Notes under the pieces: model-generated
Database searches by the model: none
Told to the model about the DNA's origin: nothing
What the model saw: only the letters and a program-made list of their open reading frames with translations
Program-made: the position numbers and the translations under genes
Source of the DNA: Deltaproteobacteria bacterium
GTDB taxonomy: Bacteria > Desulfobacterota > Desulfomonilia > Desulfomonilales > Desulfomonilaceae
Direction: 5' to 3'
Length of the DNA: 55,465 nucleotides
Assembly (NCBI GenBank): GCA_026388665.1
Contig: JAPLJJ010000234.1
Location: 1-55,465, forward strand
Shown: piece after piece, positions 44,786 through 55,035 of the stretch
Position numbering within the stretch: the stretch's first letter is position 1
Layout: every line of letters begins with the position of its first letter

Positions 44786-46125
44786 TCCCCATCGTACATG
44801 ATTTCTTGGTTCTGGGAATAAACCACAACACTGCGCCAGTGTTGATTAGAGAGAAAGTTACTTTCCCAGGAAATCAGGACGGAGCGGTCACCAGATTGGT
44901 GGCACAGGCCGAGGATATTCTCGAATGTATCATTGTCTCAACTTGTAACAGGGCCGAGATAATAGTTGTGACGAACGACCCGGATTTGTCGGCTGAAAAC
45001 CTGATCGAGCTGGTATCTAAGATTCACGAGTTGGACGTAGAGTCGATTAGGCCTTATTTTTATATCAAGAAAGGCAAGGAAGCCGTTCGTCACGTATTTA
45101 GAGTAACATCCAGCCTTGACTCTATGGTTCTAGGAGAACCTCAAATTGTGGGACAGGTCAAAGAGGCGTTCAAGCGAGACGCTGCCGCAAATGCAACCGG
45201 CCCACTACTTAACAGGCTTATGCATAGGGCATTCTTCACTGCTAAGAGAGTTCGCACGGAGACTGGCGTGGCCCTCGCTGCTGTATCCATTGCCTACGTC
45301 GCTGTAGAACTGGCAAAGAAAATTCTAGGAGAACTCGAACAACGACAGGCCTTGTTGATAGGCGCTGGGGAAATGGCTGAACTCACGGCCAGGCATCTGG
45401 CAAGTAATGTAAAAAGGCCGATCAAAATCATAAACCGTACCCTTGAAAATGCGTGTGTCCTGGCCGCAGAGTTCGATGGCTCGGCCGAATCAATGGAGCA
45501 GCTTTATGATGCCCTTGCGGATGCGGATGTTGTCATAAGCTCGACCGGCAGTTGCGATCCCATAATTCGTTTTCGTGAAATGAAAACGGTCATGCATCGC
45601 AGGCGTCACAAACCGATTTTCATGATCGACATTGCGATCCCGAGGGACATTGAGCCGGAAGTCAATGATCTGGACGGTGTGTATTTGTACAACATCGATG
45701 ATCTACGAGCTGTCGTCGAAGAAAATATCGGCGAAAGGCGTGCTGAGGCGGAAAAGGCGGATAAGATTGTAGACCAGGAAGTCGGCAAGTTTATAAACTG
45801 GACGAAATCTCTCGAGTGGGCCCCAACTATTGTGGCGCTAAAGGAAAGATTCGAAGAGATTCGAGCTAACGAAATCTCAAAAATGAACGGTAAATTCGGT
45901 AGCCTTGACGAGACTGAAAGAGAAGCGATTGACATATTGACCAAGGCAATAATCAACAAAATAGCTCATGGCCCCATATCGTTCATGAAGCAATCGATAA
46001 AGACCACCAGACGCGATCAGCATGTGGACTTTGTCCAAAGAGTTTTTGGTCTCGATACATTTGTTTCCGAGACGGAATCAGAGGAAGTAAAGACTTCAGA
46101 TTATGAAACTGATTATAGGAACTAG
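44782..46125 (+). CDS. hemA: Glutamyl-tRNA reductase
   Basis: 447 aa, first step of C5 tetrapyrrole synthesis. Catalytic Cys in STCNRAEI (residue ~54), GINHNTAPV at the start, SLDSMVLGEPQIVGQVKEAF, NADPH site LLIGAGEMAELTARHL and IDIAIPRDIEP. The hemC start lies 23 bp inside its end. Confidence 0.96.
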   Translation: MIPIVHDFLVLGINHNTAPVLIREKVTFPGNQDGAVTRLVAQAEDILECIIVSTCNRAEIIVVTNDPDLSAENLIELVSKIHELDVESIRPYFYIKKGKEAVRHVFRVTSSLDSMVLGEPQIVGQVKEAFKRDAAANATGPLLNRLMHRAFFTAKRVRTETGVALAAVSIAYVAVELAKKILGELEQRQALLIGAGEMAELTARHLASNVKRPIKIINRTLENACVLAAEFDGSAESMEQLYDALADADVVISSTGSCDPIIRFREMKTVMHRRRHKPIFMIDIAIPRDIEPEVNDLDGVYLYNIDDLRAVVEENIGERRAEAEKADKIVDQEVGKFINWTKSLEWAPTIVALKERFEEIRANEISKMNGKFGSLDETEREAIDILTKAIINKIAHGPISFMKQSIKTTRRDQHVDFVQRVFGLDTFVSETESEEVKTSDYETDYRN

Positions 46126-47068
46126 AGGAAGCGCTCTGGCAATGTGGCAGGCTAGCCACGTAGCAAACCTATTGAAAGGAATAGATCCCGGAATCGATGT
46201 TGAGCTGAAAATAATCAAGACGCAGGGAGATAAAATCCTGGACGCCCCGTTGGCAAAGATTGGCGGAAAGGGTCTTTTTACTAAAGAAATCGAAGATGCT
46301 TTACTCGAAGGGTCTATCGATCTCGCAGTACATTCGATGAAGGATGTTCCGACAGAAACTCCTGAGGGATTGAGCCTGCCGGCTATGTTAAAACGGGAAG
46401 ATCCTAGAGATGTCTTTATTTCGCGAGACGGTCGGGCCATCAATGAACTCAACGTCGGAGAAAAAATCGGCACCTCAAGTTTAAGGCGAAGAGCATTCCT
46501 GCTTCATAAATTCCCTGGTCTTGAAGTTGTTTCGATTCGTGGGAATGTCGACACTCGCGTTAAAAAAATAGAGACTGAAAACCTGGCAGGCGCACTGCTG
46601 GCGGCAGCCGGTATAATCAGAATGGGGTTCTCTAAGAGAATTAAACATTTCATGAGCGTCGATGACATGATACCGGCTATCGGACAAGGGGCTATAGGGA
46701 TTGAAACGCGAACCGAAGATAGTAAGGTTGTTGAAATTGTAAGTCGGTTAAATGACAGGGAGACCGAGAAATGTGTGCTAGTTGAGCGGGCCTTTCTTAT
46801 GCGTCTCGGAGGCGGTTGTCAGGTCCCTATGGCCGCATACTGTGAACCACTTGGGGACGACGTTAAACTTACCGGTGCGGTTACCCATCCTGACGGATCA
46901 CCTATTTTTGTGGACACATATATCGGTCCTGCCGGAGATCATATGATCGGGGTGATGATGGCTGATCGATTGATTGACAGAGGCGCCGACATTGTCCTTA
47001 AATCGGTTCTTTCGTCTGACTGGAAGCCTGTTCCAGTGGAAAAAATCGCCCAAGCTTATAGTGCATAA
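46103..47068 (+). CDS. hemC: Hydroxymethylbilane synthase (porphobilinogen deaminase)
   Basis: 321 aa. Joins four porphobilinogens into hydroxymethylbilane. IGTRGSALAMWQASHVANLL at the start, DLAVHSMKDVPTETPEGLSL, GTSSLRRRAFLL, and the dipyrromethane Cys in RLGGGCQVPMAAYCE (near residue 241). Overlaps hemA. Confidence 0.96.
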   Translation: MKLIIGTRGSALAMWQASHVANLLKGIDPGIDVELKIIKTQGDKILDAPLAKIGGKGLFTKEIEDALLEGSIDLAVHSMKDVPTETPEGLSLPAMLKREDPRDVFISRDGRAINELNVGEKIGTSSLRRRAFLLHKFPGLEVVSIRGNVDTRVKKIETENLAGALLAAAGIIRMGFSKRIKHFMSVDDMIPAIGQGAIGIETRTEDSKVVEIVSRLNDRETEKCVLVERAFLMRLGGGCQVPMAAYCEPLGDDVKLTGAVTHPDGSPIFVDTYIGPAGDHMIGVMMADRLIDRGADIVLKSVLSSDWKPVPVEKIAQAYSA

Positions 47069-47176
47069 AGAGTCTTTATTCGTAGAAAAAACCTGCATTC
47101 CGTTCATCGGTGGGTCATTCTGATGCGCACCGGCCCGAACGTTCGGCGTAGGAAATAGAGGTAATAGAAATAGAAA

Positions 47177-48736
47177 ATGTCGAAGACTGACGAACAAAAA
47201 ACACAAGGGGTCGTGTACCTAGTCGGATCCGGTCCAGGAGATCCCGGCCTCCTGACCTTGAAAGCCGCAGAAAAAATAGCCTCAGCTGATGTCATTGTCT
47301 ATGACTATTTAGCAGGACACAATTTTGTTGAAAGGGCAAAGCCCGACGCTGAACTGCTTTACGTCGGCAAGAGCGGAAAGCGCCACACGGTTGAGCAGTT
47401 TGATATTAACCAGCTATTGGTTTCCAAAGCACGTGAAGGAAAGAACGTTGTTCGGCTCAAGGGCGGTGATCCTTATGTTTTTGGGAGAGGTGGCGAAGAG
47501 GCGGAAGAACTCGCGGAAGCGGGTATAACATTTGAAGTTATCCCAGGTATAACCTCTGCAATAGCCGCCCCGGCGTACGCGGGAATTCCGGTTACTCACA
47601 GAGATCACGCATCGTCAGTTACTTTTGTAACGGGCCATGAGGATCCCAACAAAGAGGAATCAGCCATAGATTGGTCAGTCCTTGCAAGGACGGCGGGCAC
47701 TCTTGTTTTCTTGATGGGTGTCAAAAACATCGGGAAAATTTCCAGCGAATTGATTTCAAATGGAATGGCTGCCAGGACTCCCGCAGCGCTTGTCCGATGG
47801 GGAACCACTCCCAGCCAGGTCTGTGTTGCGTCTGATTTAGCCAATATTGCCTCTGAGTGTCGTCAACGCGGACTATCGGCCCCGGCTGTTCTGATTGTCG
47901 GCTCAGTGGTCAGTCTTAGAGACAGGCTCTCGTGGTATGAATCCAAACCTCTCTTTGGCAAGAGAATAGTCGTAACCAGATCCAAAGAGCAATCCAGAAA
48001 GATGGCCGACAAGATTGGGGATAATGGTGGGGAAGCGATTCTGTTTCCTACGATTGAGATTACGGCGCCGAGTGATTATGGCCCATTAGACCGGACAATT
48101 GCACGGATCACTGATTTCGATTGGGTCCTGTTCACGTCTGAGAACGGAGTTGATCATTTTTTTAAGCATTTCTTCGATCTGGGAAAAGATGTCAGACAAC
48201 TTGCGGGCCCGAAATTCGGGGCTATTGGACCGGTGACGGCCAAGGCCATAAGATCACGGGGTATCAAGGTCGATATGCTTGCGAAGGAATTTGTGGCTGA
48301 GGGTATCCTGGAATTCTTTGAGTCCGAAAATCTGCGAGGGCAGCGTTTCCTGATACCAAGAGCGGAAAAGGCTCGCGATATCCTCCCGGAAGGTCTCATA
48401 AGAAAGGGGGCCATAGTGGAAGTGGTTCCAGTCTACCGGACCGTGCGTCCTTCAGGGCCGAACATAGACGCCATCAAGAAATCGCTTGAGGATAAATCAA
48501 TTGACGCCGTGACCTTTACATCTTCATCTACGGTTACCCATTTTATGGAAATGTTTAGTGGGGCACGAATCAAGGACCTCCTGGACGGTGTGCTTCTTGC
48601 CTCAATAGGTCCGGTTACGTCGGACACGCTCGTGAGAAACGGTTATAGAGCTTCTGTTGAAGCTGAAGAATATACAGTCGATGGATTGATTAGAGCGTTA
48701 GTCGATCATTATCGTTCCGGTAAAAATACCGCCTGA
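47177..48736 (+). CDS. cobA-hemD: Uroporphyrinogen-III C-methyltransferase fused to uroporphyrinogen-III synthase
   Basis: 519 aa in two enzymes. Residues ~8-250 are the SUMT (CobA) domain: VYLVGSGPGDPGLLTLKAAE, RLKGGDPYVFGRGGEEAEEL, GITSAIAAPAYAGIPVTHRD. Residues ~262-515 are HemD: RIVVTRSKEQSRKMADKI, WVLFTSENGVDHFF, IGPVTAKAI, RAEKARDILPEGL, VTFTSSSTVTHF and IGPVTSDTL. Together they turn hydroxymethylbilane into precorrin-2. This fusion is common in deltaproteobacteria and clostridia. Confidence 0.95.
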   Translation: MSKTDEQKTQGVVYLVGSGPGDPGLLTLKAAEKIASADVIVYDYLAGHNFVERAKPDAELLYVGKSGKRHTVEQFDINQLLVSKAREGKNVVRLKGGDPYVFGRGGEEAEELAEAGITFEVIPGITSAIAAPAYAGIPVTHRDHASSVTFVTGHEDPNKEESAIDWSVLARTAGTLVFLMGVKNIGKISSELISNGMAARTPAALVRWGTTPSQVCVASDLANIASECRQRGLSAPAVLIVGSVVSLRDRLSWYESKPLFGKRIVVTRSKEQSRKMADKIGDNGGEAILFPTIEITAPSDYGPLDRTIARITDFDWVLFTSENGVDHFFKHFFDLGKDVRQLAGPKFGAIGPVTAKAIRSRGIKVDMLAKEFVAEGILEFFESENLRGQRFLIPRAEKARDILPEGLIRKGAIVEVVPVYRTVRPSGPNIDAIKKSLEDKSIDAVTFTSSSTVTHFMEMFSGARIKDLLDGVLLASIGPVTSDTLVRNGYRASVEAEEYTVDGLIRALVDHYRSGKNTA

Positions 48737-48834
48737 TTGAAAGGCCGCTCCAATATTGAATTCACCATCTTAGAACTCCAGTAGTTAAGGTCAAATCAAG
48801 AAACTGGGTCAATAATCTCGTCTTCATGCCGGAT

Positions 48835-48863
48835 TTGACACCGCGCGTCCCCTGTGATAGACC
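48835..48863 (+). promoter_or_regulatory. Possible sigma70 promoter of secA
   Basis: TTGACA (48835-48840) with TAGACC (48858-48863) at 17-bp spacing, 67 bp before secA. The -35 is perfect, the -10 weak. Confidence 0.4.
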
Positions 48864-48930
48864 AAGTTTTGCTTTTTGGGACACATGAATTGTTGGCCAA
48901 GGCGACTAATAATGCGGGTAGGATGACAAA

Positions 48931-51574
48931 ATGTTTTCTTCGCTAGCTCGAAAGCTTTTCGGCAGTAAAAATGACCGAGAATTGAAACAAATTGATCCGA
49001 TAGTCAAGGCAATCAATGAGCTTGAGCCCAGGATGAAGGACCTGAGAAACGAAGAGTTTCCAGTCAAGACCGTTGAACTGAAGGAACGACTCAAATCCGG
49101 CGAACAAACTCTGGATGACCTTGCCCCGGAAGCTTTCGCACTGGTTCGTGAAGCTTCGATCAGGACACTGGGAATGCGGCATTTTGATGTTCAGTTGATT
49201 GGTGGGCTCGTTCTACATCAGGGCAAAATAGCTGAAATGAAGACAGGAGAGGGCAAGACACTAGCCGCGACTCTGGCCGTTTATCTCAATTCGCTCACAG
49301 GAAAGGGTGTGCATGTCGTAACGGTAAACGATTATCTGGCCAAACGAGACTCTGAATGGATGGGCGCAATATACAAGTTTCTTGGTTTGTCCGTCGGGGT
49401 AATTGTGCATGATCTTAGCGATGACGAACGACGAATAGCTTACGGCTGTGATGTTACTTACGGCACCAACAATGAGTTTGGTTTTGATTACTTAAGAGAT
49501 AACATGAAATTCTTGCTGGAGGATTTTGCTCAGCGGGAACTCCATTACGCTATAGTCGATGAAGTCGATAGCATCCTGATCGATGAAGCCAGGACCCCAC
49601 TCATAATATCCGGCCCGACGCACGAGAATACGGACAGGTATTACAAAATAAACCGAGTCATACCCGGCATGCAGAAAGATACTCATTATACTCTTGACGA
49701 AAAGGCGAGAAGCGTTGTCTTGACCGAAGAGGGCGTAGCCCGCGTTGAACGTTCTCTTGGGGTTGGTAATTTATATGACCCTGCACAGATGGAGATACTC
49801 CATCATGTTAACCAGGGTATGAAAGCCCATACTCTCTTCAAGAAAGACGTAGACTACATAGTCAAGGATGGTCAGGTTATAATTGTTGATGAGTTCACGG
49901 GTAGATTAATGCCCGGTCGTCGTTACTCCGACGGTTTGCATCAAGCTCTGGAGGCTAAGGAGGGTGTCAAGATTGAAAACGAGAATCAGACCCTCGCAAC
50001 CATAACCTTCCAGAACTACTTCCGTATGTACGAGAAGCTTGCTGGAATGACCGGCACAGCCGACACCGAGGCCGCTGAATTCCACAAAATTTATAAGCTC
50101 GAAGTTGTGATTATACCTACGAATCTTCCGATGATACGAAATGATTTCTCAGACCTCATTTTCAAGACCGAGGCTGAAAAATTCGATGCTGCGATAGCAG
50201 AGATCAGAGAACTCTATGAGAAGGGTCAGCCAGTACTTGTCGGCACGATTTCAATTGAGAAGTCGGAGCACCTCGCCATGCGACTTAAGAAACTGGGTGT
50301 TGCTCATAACGTTCTAAACGCCAAGAATCATACGTTGGAAGCTGAAATAGTGGCGCAGGCCGGTCGTTTCAGGGGTGTCACCATATCAACCAACATGGCT
50401 GGTCGTGGAACAGATATAATACTTGGTGGCAACCCTGTTTTTCTTGCTCGCTCCAGGTCAAAGAAAGGTCAAAATTCCGAAGAATTTGATCTACTCCTGC
50501 ACGAACTTAGGGAAAAATGCGAACAAGAGAGATCCAATGTGCTGGAAGCGGGAGGATTGCATATTCTTGGCACTGAGCGCCACGAATCTCGGCGAATTGA
50601 CAATCAGTTGCGAGGCCGCTCGGGCCGCCAGGGAGACCCCGGGTCAAGCCGCTTCTATCTAAGCCTTGAAGATGACCTTATGCGTATTTTTGGCGGGGAT
50701 CGCGTGAAGATGATAATGGAGCGGGTTGGTATGCAGGATGGTGAGCCAATAGAGCATAAATACACATCCAAAGCCATTGAAAACGCTCAAAAGAAAGTGG
50801 AAGCCCACAACTTTGAAATTCGTAAACACCTTATCGAGTTCGACGATGTAATGAACAAGCAGCGAGAGGTAGTTTACTCACAGCGGAAGTTCATCCTGGC
50901 AAATTCTGATCTAAAATCGACGGCCCTTGAGATGATTGAGGACTTGGCGGATGAGATTGTCAGACGCTTCACCAACGAAAAGACACACTTTGAAGACTGG
51001 GAAATACCGGCGCTGGTCGAAGCCTTATACGGGCAGTTCGGTGTCAGGTTTGACTTCAGCCGACTTCCGGAATCCGAACAGACGGAAATCGGAATTGTTG
51101 ATAATGTCATAGAACGTATGAAAGCACAGTATGACCAAAAGGAACAGGAAATAACCCCACAGATTATGCGTGAACTGGAAAAGTTCATGATGTTACAAGC
51201 CGTAGATTCTCAATGGAAAGACCACCTCCTGAGTATGGACCATCTTAAGGAGGGAATTGGTCTACGAGGCTATGGTCAACGAGACCCTCTTAAGGAGTAT
51301 CAAAAAGAGGGCTACGAGCTTTTCCTGGATATGAGTTCAAGAATCAAGGAAGAAACTGTACGCAACTTATTGCTGGTAAAACTGGCGACAAAACGAGTTG
51401 GAAGAACTGAACGAGTCCCGCGAAAAAGAACTCGATGTTGTCCATTCCAATCTTAGAGGCTCGGGATCGAGTTCGACTTCGCGGCATGGAACCACTGAGA
51501 AGATTGGCCGGAATGCGCCGTGCCCCTGTGGTTCGGGCAAGAAATACAAGAAGTGTTGTGGAAAAGGCTCTTAA
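48931..51574 (+). CDS. secA: Preprotein translocase ATPase SecA, frameshifted near the C-terminus
   Basis: SecA drives secreted proteins through SecYEG. Walker [50 protein letters not shown] and [20 protein letters not shown] are intact. The frame runs to 51456 (841 aa), where the end [13 protein letters not shown] is foreign. Shifting frame at about 51394 recovers [19 protein letters not shown] and the SEC-C zinc motif [13 protein letters not shown], ending at 51574, for 880 aa. One extra base in ACAAAACGAG explains it. As SecA is essential and this tail only aids SecB and lipid binding, either the sequence is wrong or the cell tolerates the loss. Confidence 0.94.
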
Positions 51575-51603
51575 GAGAAAGTTAGAAACTCCGGAGAAGT
51601 AGA

Positions 51604-52470
51604 ATGATCTCTTTTCAACGTGACCATTTCGTTAATACAGCAGATCTGGTTTTTCCATATAGTGACGATATAAGCGGAACGTTGCGCGGGTATCGTGTTT
51701 TTACCGCCTGTAGAACCGTTAACGGCAAGATTTTCAGGCTGGACGACCATCTGGATCGACTCTACAAATCCGCGTCGATCATTTACATGCAGCCACCACG
51801 ATCGCGTCAGGAATTGAGAGAACTGCTGCTGGATGTTGTGGAGCGCAACCGGCTTGAAAACCCCGCAGATTTGCTGATTGACATTATTTTCAGCGGCGGC
51901 CTCCAAGCAGAGACCATGAAACAGTCAGGGAACGGAGCGCATCTGTATATTGCCGTCCAAAGGATGGTCGCTCCTCCGAAAGAGTGCTACGACAAAGGTG
52001 TGGGCCTGGCCACATTCACACATCAAAGGATGCTGCCGGATGTGAAGCTTCTTAACTATATAGGCGCAGTCATCGCGCATCAGACGGTTGTGCCTAAATA
52101 TGACGCCTACGATACTCTTTTTCTGTGTCCTAGGGACAACAACACCATTCTGGAAGGATCCACCTTCACGGTTTTCTTTGTCGCAAAAGGGGGCGAGATA
52201 GTTACGCCTCCATTGGACGGACGCATTCTGGACAGTGTCACAAGGCGCGCGATCTTCGAGATAATTAGGCCACGTACTGACATGAAGATCATCGAGAAAA
52301 CAGTAACTCTTGATAGGATAGATGATTTCGACGAGGCATTCCTTGCTTCGACGACCCGAAACATTTTGCCTGTGGTTCGCCTGGACGACAAGTTGATAGG
52401 CTCCGGTAAACCTGGACCAGTATCCCGGAAGGCTATGGCCCTACTTAATGAATTTGTCGGTTCCTATTGA
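51604..52470 (+). CDS. Class IV aminotransferase (IlvE / aminodeoxychorismate lyase type)
   Basis: 288-aa PLP enzyme. TARGYRVF-like GTLRGYRVFTACRTVNGKIF at the start, the PLP Lys in MLPDVKLLNYIGAVIA (residue ~144), and GSTFTVFFVAKGGEIVTPPL. Branched-chain aminotransferase, D-amino acid aminotransferase and PabC share this fold and cannot be separated here. GGAG precedes the ATG. It is 29 bp after the secA tail. Confidence 0.85.
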   Translation: MISFQRDHFVNTADLVFPYSDDISGTLRGYRVFTACRTVNGKIFRLDDHLDRLYKSASIIYMQPPRSRQELRELLLDVVERNRLENPADLLIDIIFSGGLQAETMKQSGNGAHLYIAVQRMVAPPKECYDKGVGLATFTHQRMLPDVKLLNYIGAVIAHQTVVPKYDAYDTLFLCPRDNNTILEGSTFTVFFVAKGGEIVTPPLDGRILDSVTRRAIFEIIRPRTDMKIIEKTVTLDRIDDFDEAFLASTTRNILPVVRLDDKLIGSGKPGPVSRKAMALLNEFVGSY

Positions 52471-52578
52471 ATCACAAATTCCAACACATGGTTGCTGTTC
52501 GTTATGGTGAACAAGAGATTAGCTCACCTGGTTTTCATAAGCACTAAATAGATAAGAATAAATCAATAGTTACAGATT

Positions 52579-52606
52579 ATCGGGACAAATTATGTCGTTT
52601 CCCGAT
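52579..52606. promoter_or_regulatory. Inverted repeat upstream of the had promoter
   Basis: ATCGGGA (52579-52585) and TCCCGAT (52600-52606) are perfect inverted arms 14 bp apart, with an inner GACA/TGTC pair. It ends six bp before the -35 box, a good place for an activator or repressor. Confidence 0.45.
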
Positions 52607-52612
52607 TTTCGC

Positions 52613-52642
52613 TTGACAGAAGTCACTGCCAGGAAATATCTT
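52613..52642 (+). promoter_or_regulatory. Sigma70-type promoter of had
   Basis: TTGACA (52613-52618) and TATCTT (52637-52642) are 18 bp apart, about 98 bp before the GTG start. Confidence 0.55.
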
Positions 52643-52739
52643 AATCCCGTAGTTTGAATATTTTTCCCTCAACAAACACTGGTTATTCCTCTCAGGACGA
52701 ATGACCAATATCCTACAGTAAGAATTAGGAGGTATTTAC

Positions 52740-53858
52740 GTGGGCGTGCCGGATAAAATACTAACTTGGCAAATGGTTAAGGGGCCGACTTACGATGTTG
52801 AGGCCCGCAAGGTTACAGCACCAGGAGAATTGCAGAAGACCGAGATTCCTGTTCCTGAACTCGCCTCGGGTGAAGTTCTGGTTCAGATCGCGGGGTGTGG
52901 AGTCTGCCACACAGACATGTCCTATTTCTACGATGGCGTGCCGACCATCACAAAACCGCCATTGACACTGGGCCACGAAATTTCCGGAACAGTGGTAGCA
53001 GCGGGATCCGGAGCCGAATCGTGGATTGGGAAGAATGTTATTGTCCCCGCGGTCATGCCTTGTAATTCGTGCGACATCTGCTCCAAGGAGAGAGGTAATC
53101 GTTGTTTGGCTCAGAAGATGCCGGGCAACTCGCTTGGTATTTATGGGGGATTCTCGAGTCATATACCCGTTCCCGCTGCTGATCTATGCGTAGTTGATGA
53201 CTTAAAGGGACGGCCACTGGAGAATTATGCCGTTATCGCGGATGCGGCTACTACCCCGTATCAGGCGGCCATACGTGCTGACCTTAAAGCTGGAGAACCG
53301 GTGTTGATCACTGGTGTAACAGGCGGTGTCGGCGTTTACATGGCTCAGGTGGCAAAGGCGTTAGGCGCTAGTCCTATAGTTGGGATGGCCCGCAATGAGG
53401 AAAAACTTAATAGAGCGCTCTCTCTTGGCGTGGACTATGTTATCAACATAAAGGACAAAGATTTCAAGGCTATTCAGGAAGAATTCAAGTCCATAGCCAA
53501 ACAGGCGAAGGTGCGGCACAACATTGGATGGAAGATCTTTGAATGCACAGGGGTCGGGGCGGCCCAAGATATAGCCCTCGGACTGCTGGGTTTTGTCGGG
53601 AAGCTTATTGTGGTCGGATTTGGGATGCAGAAAAATACTTACAGTATTGCTCGACTTATGGCCTTTGACGCGGACATTATTGGCACATGGGGATGTCTGC
53701 CTAAATATTATCCGAAGGTTCTGGAGATGGTCCAAACGGGTCTTATAAAAATTGACCAATTGTTGGAGACTCGCCCAATGTCAACGATTAAACAGGCATT
53801 CGAAGAAGCACACAGCGGCGGACTCATGAAGAGGCTTGTATTGACGCCGGATTTCTAA
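52740..53858 (+). CDS. had: 6-hydroxycyclohex-1-ene-1-carbonyl-CoA dehydrogenase
   Basis: Zinc alcohol dehydrogenase of the anaerobic benzoyl-CoA pathway that oxidises the 6-hydroxy group with NAD. 372 aa with KILTWQMVKGPTYDVEARKV, the catalytic-zinc motif CGVCHTDMSYFYDGVPTI, GHEISGTVVAAG, four structural Cys (CNSCDICSKERGNRC) and nucleotide site GVTGGVGVYMAQVA; IGWKIFECTGVGAAQ is also typical of Had. Start is GTG, fixed by AGGAGGT seven bases before. It has its own promoter and terminator and no other benzoyl-CoA genes nearby, unlike the usual had-oah-dch clusters. Confidence 0.87.
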   Translation: MGVPDKILTWQMVKGPTYDVEARKVTAPGELQKTEIPVPELASGEVLVQIAGCGVCHTDMSYFYDGVPTITKPPLTLGHEISGTVVAAGSGAESWIGKNVIVPAVMPCNSCDICSKERGNRCLAQKMPGNSLGIYGGFSSHIPVPAADLCVVDDLKGRPLENYAVIADAATTPYQAAIRADLKAGEPVLITGVTGGVGVYMAQVAKALGASPIVGMARNEEKLNRALSLGVDYVINIKDKDFKAIQEEFKSIAKQAKVRHNIGWKIFECTGVGAAQDIALGLLGFVGKLIVVGFGMQKNTYSIARLMAFDADIIGTWGCLPKYYPKVLEMVQTGLIKIDQLLETRPMSTIKQAFEEAHSGGLMKRLVLTPDF

Positions 53859-53910
53859 TCAGGATCTCTTGTTTGTAACAAGAGGCAAAATCTCGTTTAA
53901 TTCAAAAACT

Positions 53911-53933
53911 AGCCCTCTCACGAGGGCTTTTTT
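53911..53933 (+). terminator. Terminator of had
   Basis: AGCCCTC-TCAC-GAGGGCT with six or more T after it, 52 bp past the stop. Confidence 0.9.
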
Positions 53934-54105
53934 ATTACCTGCCCATATACATTCAGGTTCGTTCCCTGACCTTGATCACGCTACACTGACATGACTAAAC
54001 GTAGCGGCCTGTAGCCGCCGGACAGATTGGTTTGAAAATTACGACAAGTTTCGTCTGTCACAGTCTGACTCAAATTTAACACGATTCCTGTTTCTACCCG
54101 TAGAC

Positions 54106-54912
54106 TTACCCCGCGCAAGTTACAGGGTGGACTGTCCTGCCCATGATTCCGGGTAGTCCATCAAGGCGGCGCCGGCCGAAAAAATTCACAATGTGGGAAA
54201 CGTATTCCTCTGGTTGTTCATCGTAAGTGTTGTGCCCACAATTGGGAAGCACGGCCAGTTCCCCTTGAGGAACCCCCTGTTCGACTTCAAAAAGAAAACT
54301 CCTATCTGGATAGAGCACAAGGGTTGGGCAAGTGACCTGTCTTAGAGTTGGCCTGAGGTCAAAAATATCCTTTCCGTAAGCTCCTCCAAACTGGCGAAAT
54401 TGATCGTGAAACGGTCTGGTTTTTTCTCCGTGCCAGCTAATTAATTTGTTTCTTAGTTCGCGGTCTAATTCATCGAAACTTTTGGTAAATTTTGAAAGGT
54501 TGAATTCATGCATCCGACATTCGCTATAGCAAAGTGTGCTTGATATAACCATGTTCCTGACCCGATCAGGATGCTTAACGGCATAGTCTGCCGCAACTAC
54601 CCCACCTTCGCATTGTCCTACTATATAAAATGAGTCAACACCGAGCCAATTGCGGAACGATTCCAAATCAATCACACTTTCGGCTAGGAATTGATCACGG
54701 ACATAAAAATCCAAAAAATCTGGTCCTTCTTCAGATTGTCCAAAGCCTCTCCTGTCATAGCAGATAGGCTTGTAGCCGTTCTCAACCAAAGCCGGAATTA
54801 TTTTGTCCCACATTCCGGTACATCCAAAACCGTGGTGCAGCATTAGAAGCGGGATTCCCTGGCCGTGGATCTCGTAGTACAAATTTATTCCGTTTATCTT
54901 GGTAAAAGGCAT
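54106..54912 (-). CDS. Alpha/beta hydrolase with a cysteine in the nucleophile position
   Basis: 268 aa of the classical alpha/beta-hydrolase fold: INLYYEIHGQGIPLLMLHHG (oxyanion region), PICYDRRGFGQSE, nucleophile elbow FYIVGQCEGGVVAADYA, acid in VLYPDRSF and His in LPNCGHNTYDEQP. Most relatives have G-x-S-x-G; here it is G-Q-C-E-G, so Cys would act as nucleophile (as in dienelactone hydrolase) or the enzyme is inactive. No signal peptide. Substrate unknown; nearby had hints at ring-cleavage products, which is inference. Confidence 0.8.
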   Translation of the reverse strand: MPFTKINGINLYYEIHGQGIPLLMLHHGFGCTGMWDKIIPALVENGYKPICYDRRGFGQSEEGPDFLDFYVRDQFLAESVIDLESFRNWLGVDSFYIVGQCEGGVVAADYAVKHPDRVRNMVISSTLCYSECRMHEFNLSKFTKSFDELDRELRNKLISWHGEKTRPFHDQFRQFGGAYGKDIFDLRPTLRQVTCPTLVLYPDRSFLFEVEQGVPQGELAVLPNCGHNTYDEQPEEYVSHIVNFFGRRRLDGLPGIMGRTVHPVTCAG

Positions 54913-55035
54913 GATGCTGTTCCTGGCCTCCGTTTGTATAAGTGAAATTCTATCGTTCTAAAGGCAAAGTCTGATTTCCCTGGCATCTCTCAATGGTATC
55001 GACGTAAATTCCATTACCATCGCACCTCTTTGTGC

